Source: an uncultured Eubacteriales bacterium (lineage in GTDB: Bacteria; Bacillota; Clostridia; Oscillospirales; UBA644). From it: DNA of 64,000 bases. The notes under the pieces were generated by a model. It made no database searches. It was given only the letters and a program-made list of their open reading frames with translations, and was not told the DNA's origin. Positions 50,482 through 58,941 of the stretch are shown here, in pieces. How positions within the stretch are numbered: position 1 is the stretch's first letter; each line of letters begins with the position of its first letter. A program made the position numbers and the translations under genes. The DNA is taken from positions 186,001 through 250,000 of the forward strand of contig CAKSTW010000001.1 of NCBI GenBank assembly GCA_934501435.1. The letters are read 5' to 3'.

Positions 50482-52205
50482 CACGCTCCAGCCTCTCTCT
50501 CTCCGTACTGCGATTCGTATATTTCCCTGTAAACATCGGATTTTTCGAGGAGTTCTTCGTGCGTTCCGATTGCCGAGACTTTACCGTCGTCAAGAACGAT
50601 TATCATATCCGCGTCGGAAAAAGAGGCAGTTCTTTGAGAAACGATAAACACGGTCATTTTCTTATCAGCTGAAGACAAGGCGTGACGAAGGTTCTTATCC
50701 GTCAGATAGTCGAGAGCCGAGCAACTGTCGTCAAGAATTAAAATATCGGGATTTTTGACAAGCGCACGGGCAATACAAAGTCTCTGTTTCTGACCGCCCG
50801 AAAAGTTTCCGCCGCCCTGCGCGACATAAGAATCAAGCCCGTCGGATTTGGACGCAATGACATTTTCCGCCTGCGCGATTTTAACGGCTTTCATAATTTC
50901 CTCATCGGTCGCATTTTCATTTCCCCAGAGAAGATTTTCGCGCAGAGTTCCTCTGAAAAGAACCGATTTCTGAGGGACGTAACCGACGATATCGCGAAGG
51001 CTCTTTGCCGAAAGTTCGGAGATATCCCGACCTCCGATCTCGATTTTGCCGGAAGTGGCGGTATAGAATTTCGGAATAAGGTTTACAAGCGATGTTTTTC
51101 CCGAACCCGTGCCGCCGATAACCCCGACGGTATATCCCCGCGGAACTTCAAAAGACACGTTTTCAAGAGAATTTTCGGAAGCCCCGTCGTAGCAGAGAGA
51201 AACATTTTCGAATTTCACGGCAATATTTCCGTCTGTCGCAAGGGTTTTTCCGTAGGTATTTTCTTCGGGAATTTCAAGAACTTCCTCTACCCGGTTTCCC
51301 GCAGCAATACTTCTCGTCACGGTAACTATCAGGTTCGCAAGTTTCATAAGTTCGATAAGGATCTGCGAAAGATAGCCGTAAAGCGCTATGACCTGCCCCT
51401 GAGAAAGACTTCCGCCGTCAACTTTGACAGCGCCGACCCACACAAGGGCGATTATCGCGAAATTGACTATTACGAACGTAAGCGGATTGAGGACCGACGA
51501 AACAACGCCCGCGGAATTCTGCATTTTTCTGTACGCCGAATTCTTTTTGCAAAACGCCTCTTCTTCTTTTTTTTCGGCGCCGAACGCTCTTATATCCCTG
51601 ACGCCGCCGAAACTCTCTCTTGTCGAAAGAACTATCGAGTCGAGTTCCGTCTGTATCCCTTTATATTTCGGCAGGGTTATTTTCATGACTGCAAAAACAG
51701 AGATGAAAAGCAGAGGTATCATAACGGCGAATATGGTCGCCGTACCGGCGTCTATCGTAAACGCCATTATCATCGACCCGAAAACTATAAGCGGCGAGCG
51801 CAGCAGCAGACGAAGCACCATATTTACGCCTGTTTGAAGTTGGTTTATGTCGTTTGTCAGGGTCGTCACCATTCTCGATTTTCCGAGACGGTCAAGAGAC
51901 GTGTACGATATTTTCTGCAGATGTCCGAACACCCTGCTTCTCACGTCGGTCGCAAAGCCTATCGCCGCTTTCGCCGCAAAATACTGCGCGATAAGCGCCG
52001 ACGAAAGCCCGACGACACCGAGAACAAGCAGAATTATGCTGTCGGTTATTATAAGTCCGTCAATCCCGCTCTTGATACCGACGTCGATTATCCGCGCGAC
52101 GACAAGAGGGACCGCAAGTTCGAATGACGCTTCCAAAAGTTTGAAAAACGGAGCGAGAACGGTCTCTTTCATATATGCGCGCATATATCCGAGCAATTTC
52201 TTCAT
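50481..52205 (-). CDS. Heterodimeric ABC exporter, subunit with degenerate ATP site
   Basis: 574 residues, behind AGGAGAAA. Six spans then a nucleotide-binding domain with Walker A GGTGSGKTS, the normal signature FSGGQKQRLCIARAL, and a Walker B reading LILDDSCSALD, in which the catalytic Glu is Asp. Asp in this place marks the degenerate site of heterodimeric exporters, so this protein pairs with the next gene product rather than with itself. No regulator or substrate gene is next to it. Confidence 0.92.
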   Translation of the reverse strand: MKKLLGYMRAYMKETVLAPFFKLLEASFELAVPLVVARIIDVGIKSGIDGLIITDSIILLVLGVVGLSSALIAQYFAAKAAIGFATDVRSRVFGHLQKISYTSLDRLGKSRMVTTLTNDINQLQTGVNMVLRLLLRSPLIVFGSMIMAFTIDAGTATIFAVMIPLLFISVFAVMKITLPKYKGIQTELDSIVLSTRESFGGVRDIRAFGAEKKEEEAFCKKNSAYRKMQNSAGVVSSVLNPLTFVIVNFAIIALVWVGAVKVDGGSLSQGQVIALYGYLSQILIELMKLANLIVTVTRSIAAGNRVEEVLEIPEENTYGKTLATDGNIAVKFENVSLCYDGASENSLENVSFEVPRGYTVGVIGGTGSGKTSLVNLIPKFYTATSGKIEIGGRDISELSAKSLRDIVGYVPQKSVLFRGTLRENLLWGNENATDEEIMKAVKIAQAENVIASKSDGLDSYVAQGGGNFSGGQKQRLCIARALVKNPDILILDDSCSALDYLTDKNLRHALSSADKKMTVFIVSQRTASFSDADMIIVLDDGKVSAIGTHEELLEKSDVYREIYESQYGEREAGA

Positions 52206-52238
52206 TATTTTCTCCTGAATTTTTTTATCTGTACTGAT

Positions 52239-52267
52239 AATATATCATATTACGCCTGCAAATACAA
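52239..52267 (-). promoter_or_regulatory. Probable promoter of the ABC exporter-zinc peptidase operon
   Basis: On the minus strand, TTGTAT (52262-52267), 17 bases, TATATT (52239-52244). Confidence 0.6.
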
Positions 52268-52288
52268 TAAAATATATGTAAAATTTAT

Positions 52289-52318
52289 AAAAAAGACGGC
52301 GTAAAAAACGCCGTCTTC
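52289..52318 (-). terminator. Terminator of the solute-binding lipoprotein gene
   Basis: On the minus strand, GAAGACGGCGT / ACGCCGTCTTTTTT with a T-rich loop. Confidence 0.9.
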
Positions 52319-52333
52319 ATATATTCAGTATTA

Positions 52334-53737
52334 TCAGTTATCCCAGTAAGTGGCAAAACCTTTTTTGTTTTCGATAATGCCGTTCTTTGTGAGAAGGCTG
52401 TCGATAACTCCGAGAGAAGAGGACAGTGCTGCGTTCGCGCCGTTTGAATAAGCGGAACTTGCAATGTTTTCAAGAACGGTAGCCATACCTTCGACCCAGT
52501 AGTTATACTCTGCTTTGTCGGCAAGAGAATAAATGAGTTCAACGTCGGAATCATTCCAGTATATCTGAGTCTTGTAGTAATTCTTCAGATCGTCAAAGGT
52601 CTTGTATGCGTCCATCGGCTCGAAAAGTTTTTCCATAACGACGGCGGATGCTTCGGGGTCGGTCGCTATCGTCGGAATACAGAGAGCGTTAAGAGTCGTG
52701 GAAATGTAACCGAGAGCGGTATCGTCGGTAGCGTCGGGTCCCTTCGGGAAGTTAAGAAGAGTAAAGCCCATGCTCGAACCCGAAAGAGAAGTGTTCGCAG
52801 CTATCTTGTTCGAAGTGGAAACAGCGTCGGCAGTACCGAGAGCGGCATTTCCGGCATAGAACTTTTCATGGTAGTCGTCGTTGAGGAAGACCTGAGAAGT
52901 ATGGCTCTTTAAGAAGTTTACGCCCCAGTCAAGACCGTTTGCCACGTTCTGACCTCTGAAACCTGTCTTTCCGGTCGTTTCGTCATAGAGTTTTGCTCCG
53001 TTGGAAAGCATAGAAAGAGTAAGGAATGTTTCAAGACCCGTGTCAAGGCCGTAAACGTCTTTGGAGGAGTCGGTACATTCTTCAACTATTTTGGTGAACA
53101 TATCTCTGTCCCACGTACCCTCTTCGAGGTATACGCTGGGTTTGTAGAAACCTGCGTTGGTCACGAGTTTGTCGTTCGAAACTATAACATAGTAGAACGG
53201 GGGAAGCTGGTCTCTGAAACAAGCGGGAGTTACGCCGATGAGTTTTCCGTTACAGGTAAGAAGTTCGAGAGTGCTCTTGGTCCCCCAACGGAAAGAATCG
53301 GTATAGTCGATAACGTCGGAAACGTCTCCGATATCGACAAGATAATCCGCATTTCCCCATTTACGGAGATAGTAACTTCTTGCAAAAATTATATCTACGC
53401 TGCCCTTGCTGTTGGAAGCGATAAGAGAAGATATCTGCTTTTCTATATCGGTAGGAACGGTTTTTATCTCGATCTTACAGTTATAGTCTTTTTGAATCTG
53501 TTCAACTCTTGCTTTAAGGGTCTCGGCTTCAGCGGTGGTAGCGTTGTAAGACAGATAGAAATTATCGTCGTCGGTCCCTCCGGTGTTTTCATCGCAGTAG
53601 ATCGTTATTGTCTGACCGTCGAAGTCGTATTCGCCTTCGCCGCCGGTGTTCTCGTTTTTCTTCTCGCCGCAGGCTGCAAGAGAGAATACCATGACAAGCA
53701 ACAGAACGATTGCCGCAATGCGTTTGAATGCCTTCAA
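52334..53737 (-). CDS. Orphan extracellular solute-binding lipoprotein
   Basis: About 467 residues. I choose the TTG at 53737 because a GTG at 53746 is fused to the AAGGAG site. The signal reads IVLLLVMVFSLAACG with the lipobox Cys. The mature part begins with a Gly/Asn/Glu-rich linker and shows the type-1 binding protein pattern (FDGQTITIYCDENTGG, KGSVDIIFARSYY). This is the group of carbohydrate-type receptors in Clostridia. No permease or ATPase gene is next to it, so it must use a remote transporter. Confidence 0.85.
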   Translation of the reverse strand: MKAFKRIAAIVLLLVMVFSLAACGEKKNENTGGEGEYDFDGQTITIYCDENTGGTDDDNFYLSYNATTAEAETLKARVEQIQKDYNCKIEIKTVPTDIEKQISSLIASNSKGSVDIIFARSYYLRKWGNADYLVDIGDVSDVIDYTDSFRWGTKSTLELLTCNGKLIGVTPACFRDQLPPFYYVIVSNDKLVTNAGFYKPSVYLEEGTWDRDMFTKIVEECTDSSKDVYGLDTGLETFLTLSMLSNGAKLYDETTGKTGFRGQNVANGLDWGVNFLKSHTSQVFLNDDYHEKFYAGNAALGTADAVSTSNKIAANTSLSGSSMGFTLLNFPKGPDATDDTALGYISTTLNALCIPTIATDPEASAVVMEKLFEPMDAYKTFDDLKNYYKTQIYWNDSDVELIYSLADKAEYNYWVEGMATVLENIASSAYSNGANAALSSSLGVIDSLLTKNGIIENKKGFATYWDN

Positions 53738-53772
53738 AAAAATCACTCCTTATTAGATTATTCGGTATGGAA

Positions 53773-53781
53773 ATTATAGCA
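53773..53781 (-). promoter_or_regulatory. Extended -10 promoter of the solute-binding lipoprotein gene
   Basis: On the minus strand, TGCTATAAT. No good -35 box. Confidence 0.5.
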
Positions 53782-53838
53782 TGTAATTGTACTTATTTAG
53801 TGTTTTAATTGTCACTTTTTTGTGAACTCATTTTTTTC

Positions 53839-53867
53839 TTGACACCGACCGTAAAATAACATATAAT
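53839..53867 (+). promoter_or_regulatory. Consensus promoter of the RseC-like gene
   Basis: Perfect TTGACA (53839-53844), 17 bases, perfect TATAAT (53862-53867). Confidence 0.92.
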
Positions 53868-53903
53868 ATTACCGTTATTATCTATACGAAAGGCGGCAAT
53901 TAT

Positions 53904-54311
53904 ATGATCGTTTGCGGAGAGGTTATAGGTCTCAACGGAGAGACCGCAAGAATAAAGACAGTGCGCCCCGCTTCCTGCGAGGGTTGCGCAAACGCGGGAG
54001 TATGTTCGACAAGAGATATGGAAATAAGCGCGATGAACTTTGTCGGCGCCAAAGTCGGAGACAGAGTAAAGGTCGAATATCATAAATCGGCAATGGCTCT
54101 CATTATGCTTGCGTATGTTTTTCTGTGCCCCGTCATTATTCTCTTTCTGTCGGTGTGGGCGGCGACGGTCTACCCGTGGTACTGCCTCGCGGCGATCCCC
54201 CTTGCCGCAGTCTATTACTTCGGGCTCAGGCTTTTCAATAAAAACTTCCGTCCGTCGTCGGTAATTTCGGAAATTTTACCGAAAGAAGAGGTTCCCGAGA
54301 TCAGCCTGTGA
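53904..54311 (+). CDS. RseC/MucC-like membrane protein
   Basis: 135 residues. N-terminal cytoplasmic part GEVIGLNGETARIKTVRPAS followed by the Cys cluster CEGCANAGVC (C-x2-C-x4-C), then two membrane spans (about residues 70-110). This matches the RseC/MucC family, related to SoxR-reducing and Rnf-linked proteins; the Cys residues may bind an iron-sulfur cluster or metal. It converges with the Crp/Fnr gene, the two ends overlapping by 11 bases. Confidence 0.85.
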   Translation: MIVCGEVIGLNGETARIKTVRPASCEGCANAGVCSTRDMEISAMNFVGAKVGDRVKVEYHKSAMALIMLAYVFLCPVIILFLSVWAATVYPWYCLAAIPLAAVYYFGLRLFNKNFRPSSVISEILPKEEVPEISL

Positions 54312-54993
54312 TATTGCGGAGTTTTTCCCGGTCTTTTATCTCAAAAAAGTTTTTTCGGTATTCTATGATGCCTTCTTTTTTCAGAAAAGAAAGAACTCTG
54401 CAAAGGGCGCTCCTGTCGGCGTTGAGATAAGAAGCGAGCCCCTCCCTGTCAAAGTTTATATAAAAGGAAGAACTGCCGTTTGCGGCGGAAATATCCGAAA
54501 GATAGAGACATATCCGTTTTTTGAGGGAAAGCACCGAAGTATACTCTATCTTCTTGAAAAGTTCCCAGTATTTCAGAGAAATGACTTCGAGCAGATTTTT
54601 AAGAACAGTATTTGAGATTTCGTCGCGAAAAAGGAATATCCTGTCAAGCGAAATATTGAAGATTTCGGTCCCGTTCTCTTCAACAAAAAGAGACACGGGG
54701 CTTTCTTTTTTACCCGCCGCAACAAGGATATCCGCGAAATGATCGCCTGATGAAAGCATTGAGATGACCGTTTCTCCGCCGTCTCTGCCGTGCCCGTATG
54801 CGGTAACTTTTCCCGAAAGGACTATTCCGAAATCCGAGGGAATATCTCCCGCGCGCATAATATATTCGCCTCTGTTGCATACCGTCACGAAACTTCCGTA
54901 CTTTTCCGCAAAGCTGCATATCTCTTCTTTTGAAAGTCCCGCAAACAGTCTGTTTGTCGAAAGGACTTCGGAAATTTTCGAAATATCGGTCAT
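54301..54993 (-). CDS. Crp/Fnr-family transcriptional regulator
   Basis: 230 residues from the ATG at 54993 behind GAGGAAAG. Residues about 20-130 form the cyclic-nucleotide-like sensor domain (LFAGLSKEEICSFAEKYGS, GEYIMRAGDIPSDFGIVLSG), and residues about 150-225 the winged helix (FDREGLASYLNADRSALCRVL). There is no cluster of N-terminal Cys for an iron-sulfur center, so it resembles the HcpR/Clostridia type regulators, effector unknown. It is divergent from the NitT/TauT-type transporter, and a near-palindrome lies between them. Confidence 0.9.
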   Translation of the reverse strand: MTDISKISEVLSTNRLFAGLSKEEICSFAEKYGSFVTVCNRGEYIMRAGDIPSDFGIVLSGKVTAYGHGRDGGETVISMLSSGDHFADILVAAGKKESPVSLFVEENGTEIFNISLDRIFLFRDEISNTVLKNLLEVISLKYWELFKKIEYTSVLSLKKRICLYLSDISAANGSSSFYINFDREGLASYLNADRSALCRVLSFLKKEGIIEYRKNFFEIKDREKLRNITG

Positions 54994-55018
54994 AATCTTT
55001 CCTCTTTTCATTTTTTCG

Positions 55019-55047
55019 TTACAAATTCCGTTGCAACGGCAATGTAA
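55019..55047. promoter_or_regulatory. Palindromic operator candidate between the Crp/Fnr gene and the transporter
   Basis: Central perfect palindrome CCGTTGCAACGG (55028-55039) flanked by TTACA (55019-55023) and TGTAA (55043-55047), the outer arms offset by one base. It overlaps the expected -35 position of the transporter promoter. Confidence 0.6.
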
Positions 55048-55062
55048 TTATCAGCATTTATA

Positions 55063-55071
55063 TGATATACT
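55063..55071 (+). promoter_or_regulatory. Extended -10 promoter of the NitT/TauT-type transporter operon
   Basis: TGATATACT. The matching -35 position (55043-55048) reads TGTAAT and is weak, which fits control by a Crp-type activator. Confidence 0.6.
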
Positions 55072-55110
55072 CATAATGTAAAATATATTTGAAAAAGTGA
55101 GGTAGAAAAA

Positions 55111-56121
55111 ATGAAAAAAATATTGGCGCTTATTCTTGCGTTGATTCTTGCAATAGGAATTTTTGCGGGCTGCGGAAAACCGTCGGAGGAGCCGGATAAG
55201 ACTCCCGAACCGACGCCCGAAGCAAAAGAAGAAGTAACCGTTAAGATAGCGGGACTCAAAGGTCCGACTTCAATAGGGCTCGTCAAACTCATGGAGGACA
55301 ACGAAGCCGGAACTTCGGAAAACAAGTACGAATTCACCGTTGCGGGCGCTGCCGACGAAGTGACCCCGAAACTTATCAAGGGCGAACTTGATATGGCGGC
55401 GATCCCCTCGAACCTCGCGTCCGTACTTTACAACAACACCGAAGGAAAAATCAAAGTTCTCGCAATAAACACTCTCGGCGTTGTATATATTGTCGACAAA
55501 GGCGTCGGAATAACTTCCGTTGCAGACCTCAAAGGAAAAACCATTTACGCAACGGGAAAAGGTTCGACCCCCGAATATGCTTTGAGATACATTCTTAAAG
55601 AAAACGGTATCGATCCCGATAAAGACGTAACTATCGAATGGAAGAGCGAGCCTACCGAGGTCGTCGCGGTTCTTTCTTCCGGCAACGGTGTCGCGATGCT
55701 TCCCCAGCCGTATGTAACCGTTGCAAAATCAAAGGTAGAAGGTCTTAACGTCGCGCTTGACCTCAACGCCGAATGGGAAAAACTCGATACCAAGAGCATG
55801 CTCATAACAGGCGTTGTCGTCGCAAGAGCCGACTTTATCGAAAAATATCCGAACACCGTAAAGAAATTCCTTAAGGAATACAAGGCGTCCGCCGAATATG
55901 CGAATACAGAAGTTGCAACAGCCGCGACCCTTGTTGAAAAATTCGGTCTTTTCAAAGCCGCGGTTGCAGAAAAAGCGATCCCGCAGTGTAATATCACCTA
56001 TATTGCAGGCGATGAAATGAAGACCGCGCTGAAAGAATATCTCAATATTCTCTATAACTTCAATCCCGCCGCAGTCGGGAAACAGCTTCCCGCCGACGAT
56101 TTCTACTATGTTGAAAAATAA
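55111..56121 (+). CDS. ABC importer substrate-binding lipoprotein, NitT/TauT-type
   Basis: 336 residues behind GAGGTAG. The signal ends in GIFAGCG (lipobox), followed by a Pro/Glu linker (KTPEPTPEAKEE). The fold is the NMT1/SsuA group: VTVKIAGLKGPTSIGLVKLM, KGELDMAAIPSNLASVLYN, VVYIVDKGVGITSVADLKGKT and the KTIYATGKGSTPEYAL motif. Ligands of this group include sulfonates, taurine, thiamine precursors and nitrate; this one is undetermined. First gene of a three-gene operon. Confidence 0.92.
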   Translation: MKKILALILALILAIGIFAGCGKPSEEPDKTPEPTPEAKEEVTVKIAGLKGPTSIGLVKLMEDNEAGTSENKYEFTVAGAADEVTPKLIKGELDMAAIPSNLASVLYNNTEGKIKVLAINTLGVVYIVDKGVGITSVADLKGKTIYATGKGSTPEYALRYILKENGIDPDKDVTIEWKSEPTEVVAVLSSGNGVAMLPQPYVTVAKSKVEGLNVALDLNAEWEKLDTKSMLITGVVVARADFIEKYPNTVKKFLKEYKASAEYANTEVATAATLVEKFGLFKAAVAEKAIPQCNITYIAGDEMKTALKEYLNILYNFNPAAVGKQLPADDFYYVEK

Positions 56122-56863
56122 GAAACTTTTACAAAAATCGGCGTCTGTTGCTGCCGCTTTGCTTTTCTGGCAGGCGGCAGCCGTTTTGCTGAACGAAAAA
56201 ATAATTCTTGTGACCCCGACCGACGTTTTTGCAAGGCTTTTTACCATCTGGGAAGAACCTGCGTTCTTTTCGTCGGTATGGTTCAGTTTTTCGAGAATTG
56301 CCGCGGGTTTTCTTCTCGCGCTTGCCGTCGGAGTTGTTTTGGCGCTTGCCGCGGGACGTTTTCATATTGTTGAAATACTGCTGTGGCCTTATATGGTAAC
56401 GGTAAAATCCGTTCCCGTAGCCTCCTTTATAATAATCGCGCTTGTCTGGCTCACCTCCTCTTCCCTTTCGGTCTTCATTTCATTTATGATAGTCCTGCCG
56501 ATAATTTACACCAACATTCTGAACGCGATACGTTCGGTTGACGTAAAAATGCTGCAGATGGCTGATATTTTCAGGCTTTCATTTACAAAAAGACTGGTTT
56601 ACGTCTGGCTTCCGCAGATAAAGCCGTTTCTTTTTTCGGCTTGCAGTATTGCGATAGGGCTTGCGTGGAAATCGGGCGTCGCGGCGGAAATTATAGGCAT
56701 TCCGCAGGGATCGATAGGCGAAGCGCTCTACTATTCGAAAGTGTATCTCAACACGACGGACATGTTTGCATGGACGCTTATCATCGTTATAATGAGCGTT
56801 GCGTTCGAAAAACTTTTCACTCTGGCTCTCAGACTTTTATACAAAGGAATAGAAAAACTATGA
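56108..56863 (+). CDS. ABC importer permease, SsuC/TauC-type
   Basis: 251 residues with six membrane spans, overlapping the receptor gene by 14 bases. The EAA-type loop is VDVKMLQMADIFRLSFTKRLVYVWLPQIKPF-like, followed by AWKSGVAAEIIGIPQGSIGEALYYSKVY, the diagnostic C-terminal motif of the SsuC/TauC family. Its stop overlaps the ATPase start as ATGA. Confidence 0.92.
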   Translation: MLKNKKLLQKSASVAAALLFWQAAAVLLNEKIILVTPTDVFARLFTIWEEPAFFSSVWFSFSRIAAGFLLALAVGVVLALAAGRFHIVEILLWPYMVTVKSVPVASFIIIALVWLTSSSLSVFISFMIVLPIIYTNILNAIRSVDVKMLQMADIFRLSFTKRLVYVWLPQIKPFLFSACSIAIGLAWKSGVAAEIIGIPQGSIGEALYYSKVYLNTTDMFAWTLIIVIMSVAFEKLFTLALRLLYKGIEKL

Positions 56864-57432
56864 ACTGCATAGAAATTAGGGATCTTGAAATCAAATACGG
56901 TGAAAAAGTCGTCCTTTCAGGTTTTTCTGCGGACATTCCCATAGGGAAAAGAACCTGCATCATGGGTGAATCGGGCTGCGGAAAGACGTCTCTGATCAAT
57001 GTTGTTTTAGGACTTGTAAAGCCGACGAAAGGTACCGTTTCGGGCGTTCCCGAAAAAATTTCAGCGGTTTTTCAGGAGGACAGACTTTCGGAAGACCATA
57101 CCGTCTTTTCAAACGCGGGGATAGCGACGAAAAAAAGCAAGGAAGAAATAAACGAAGTCCTTGACGGACTTGGGCTTACCGACGTCTCCGATAAAAAAGT
57201 AAAAAATCTGTCGGGCGGTCAAAAAAGAAGAACCGCCGTTGCCCGCGCGCTGCTTGCAGATTTCGACCTGCTTATTCTCGACGAAGCGTTTTCCTCTCTC
57301 GACACCGAAACGAAGGCGGCGGTTTCAAAATTCATAACAGAAAAAACGGTCGGAAAAACAGTCGTTTCCGTAACTCACGATAAAGACGAACCGCTGCTTA
57401 CCGACGCGGGAATAATTGAAATCGGTTCTTGA
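56860..57432 (+). CDS. ABC importer ATP-binding protein, compact
   Basis: 190 residues from the ATG at 56860, which forms ATGA with the permease stop. Walker A is GESGCGKTS, the signature is NLSGGQKRRTAVARALL, Walker B LLILDEAFSSLD, and the switch His lies in VTHDKDE. It is about 60 residues shorter than SsuB or TauB, because the helical insert after the Q-loop and the C-terminal end are trimmed. All catalytic motifs are intact. Its TGA stop lies in the -35 box of the next promoter. Confidence 0.92.
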   Translation: MNCIEIRDLEIKYGEKVVLSGFSADIPIGKRTCIMGESGCGKTSLINVVLGLVKPTKGTVSGVPEKISAVFQEDRLSEDHTVFSNAGIATKKSKEEINEVLDGLGLTDVSDKKVKNLSGGQKRRTAVARALLADFDLLILDEAFSSLDTETKAAVSKFITEKTVGKTVVSVTHDKDEPLLTDAGIIEIGS

Positions 57433-57457
57433 CAACTCCGCCTTTATAGGGTATAAT
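57429..57457 (+). promoter_or_regulatory. Consensus promoter of the zinc-ribbon protein gene
   Basis: Perfect TTGACA (57429-57434), 17 bases, perfect TATAAT (57452-57457). The preceding gene's TGA (57430-57432) is inside the -35 box. Confidence 0.92.
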
Positions 57458-57489
57458 ACTTTATGAAATTTATTTTGGAGGGGAAATTT

Positions 57490-58011
57490 ATGCCATTTTG
57501 CAGTAAATGCGGCGCAAAACTCGAAGACGGAAGTAAGTTCTGCGAAAGCTGCGGAGAACCCGTAAAGATGAGCGCGGAAGAAAAAGTCTCGGCGGCGGCA
57601 GCCGACTTCACGGAAAAAGTATCAAAAATCAACGACACGGAAGACACCACTTCCGAATTCGACCAAAAGGATATTTCGGACAACAAAGCGTTTGCCATTC
57701 TCGCATACATCTCGTGGCTCGTTCTCATTCCCATATTCGCGGCGAAAGATTCGAAATTCGCACGTTTCCATGCAAATCAGGGATTGGTTTTGTGTCTTAT
57801 TGAAACAGGTTGGTGGATAGTTTCCGCGATAGTCGGCGGAATTCTCGGCTTTATTTTATGGAGAGCCTTCGTGCTTGTATGGCTCATAAACCTGATTTTC
57901 AGCCTCGTGAACATACTGTTCCTTGTTTTGATGATACTCGGAATCGTGAATGCGGCGCAGGGAAAAGCCAAAGAACTTCCGATAATCGGAAAAATAAAAA
58001 TACTCAAATAA
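57490..58011 (+). CDS. Zinc-ribbon membrane protein (DUF4870-like)
   Basis: 173 residues from the ATG at 57490 behind GGAGGGG. The N-terminal double CxxC zinc ribbon is MPFCSKCGAKLEDGSKFCES with CGEP after it. A Ser/Glu-rich linker follows, and then a membrane domain with three hydrophobic segments (about 70-160) including AILAYISWLVLIPIFAA and FARFHANQGLVLCLIETGWW, a pattern of DUF4870-type proteins. Function unknown. Confidence 0.82.
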   Translation: MPFCSKCGAKLEDGSKFCESCGEPVKMSAEEKVSAAAADFTEKVSKINDTEDTTSEFDQKDISDNKAFAILAYISWLVLIPIFAAKDSKFARFHANQGLVLCLIETGWWIVSAIVGGILGFILWRAFVLVWLINLIFSLVNILFLVLMILGIVNAAQGKAKELPIIGKIKILK

Positions 58012-58017
58012 AAAAAA

Positions 58018-58049
58018 TTTACCGGTTCATCAGCTGAACCGGTATTTTT
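58018..58049. terminator. Bidirectional terminator between the zinc-ribbon and glycosylase genes
   Basis: TACCGGTTCA / TGAACCGGTA with a TCAGC loop and T-runs on both strands. Confidence 0.93.
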
Positions 58050-58871
58050 CTATTCTTCTATATTTCTTGCATAATGGAACATATATTGCTGATAGACGCC
58101 CGCATACTTTCCGAAAGACGCAGGGTCGAAATTCTCGCCGTAATGCTCCTTTAACACACGTTTTATCCAGACGTCTTTCGGAAAAGCGTCGTATTCAGAA
58201 AAACCGAAAAGCAAGATGCAGTCGCAGACCTTCGGTCCCACCCCCTTGACCGAAAGCAGCGTTTTACGGAGGGCTTCGCCGTCAAGAGCCGAGAAGTCTG
58301 TCTTTCCGAGTTTCTCGAAAGCGTCTTCCAGATATTTGTCGCGGTATCCCGCGTGAAGAAACGCGATATCTTCGGCTTTCACCCCGGCAAGTCTTTCGAC
58401 CGTCGGAAACGTATGGTAAACTCCGCCGTCAAAAGAAATTTCATCGCCGTATTTTTCCGAAAAACGCTCGATTATTCCCTTTATTCTCTTTATGTTGTTG
58501 TTTGCCGAAATAATAAAGGATATCACGGTCTCGTTCGGCTCCTGTTTAAGTATCCTTATCCCTTTGCCGCACTCCGCAGCGTTTCTTAAATATGTATCGT
58601 TTTCGGGAATTCTTCCGATAATTTCGCCGTAGTCGGTGTTCAGATCGAAATAGTCAAGCCAGACCTTTTCGACTTCTTCCGCATCTGTATTTTCAAGAAA
58701 AAGTCCGTCGGAATTCTGATAAGCATACAGAACTTTTCCCTTTGCGACGCCGACATATCCGTCTTTATATTCATTCCAGCGGAAACACTGCCCGCATTCA
58801 AAGGTGTCTTTAAGAGAGATTCCGACCCCTGTAATTTTTACGGTTTTCTCCCCTATTTGTGAAATTTTCAC
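58050..58871 (-). CDS. ogg: 8-oxoguanine DNA glycosylase/AP lyase, Ogg1-type
   Basis: 273 residues from a GTG at 58871. An N-terminal TBP-like domain with FECGQCFRWNEYKDGYVGV precedes a helix-hairpin-helix glycosylase domain: LLSVKGVGPKVCDCILLFGF contains the catalytic Lys, and DAFPKDVWIKRVL holds the catalytic Asp of the HhH-GPD family. It removes 8-oxoguanine from DNA. This is the AlkA/Ogg1-like bacterial form (often clostridial), not MutM. Confidence 0.92.
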   Translation of the reverse strand: MKISQIGEKTVKITGVGISLKDTFECGQCFRWNEYKDGYVGVAKGKVLYAYQNSDGLFLENTDAEEVEKVWLDYFDLNTDYGEIIGRIPENDTYLRNAAECGKGIRILKQEPNETVISFIISANNNIKRIKGIIERFSEKYGDEISFDGGVYHTFPTVERLAGVKAEDIAFLHAGYRDKYLEDAFEKLGKTDFSALDGEALRKTLLSVKGVGPKVCDCILLFGFSEYDAFPKDVWIKRVLKEHYGENFDPASFGKYAGVYQQYMFHYARNIEE

Positions 58872-58941
58872 AGCATTATTCCTCTCCCTCTTTATTTTCC
58901 GTCGCGTTTATTGTATAATATTCCCGAACGGAGTGAAAAAA

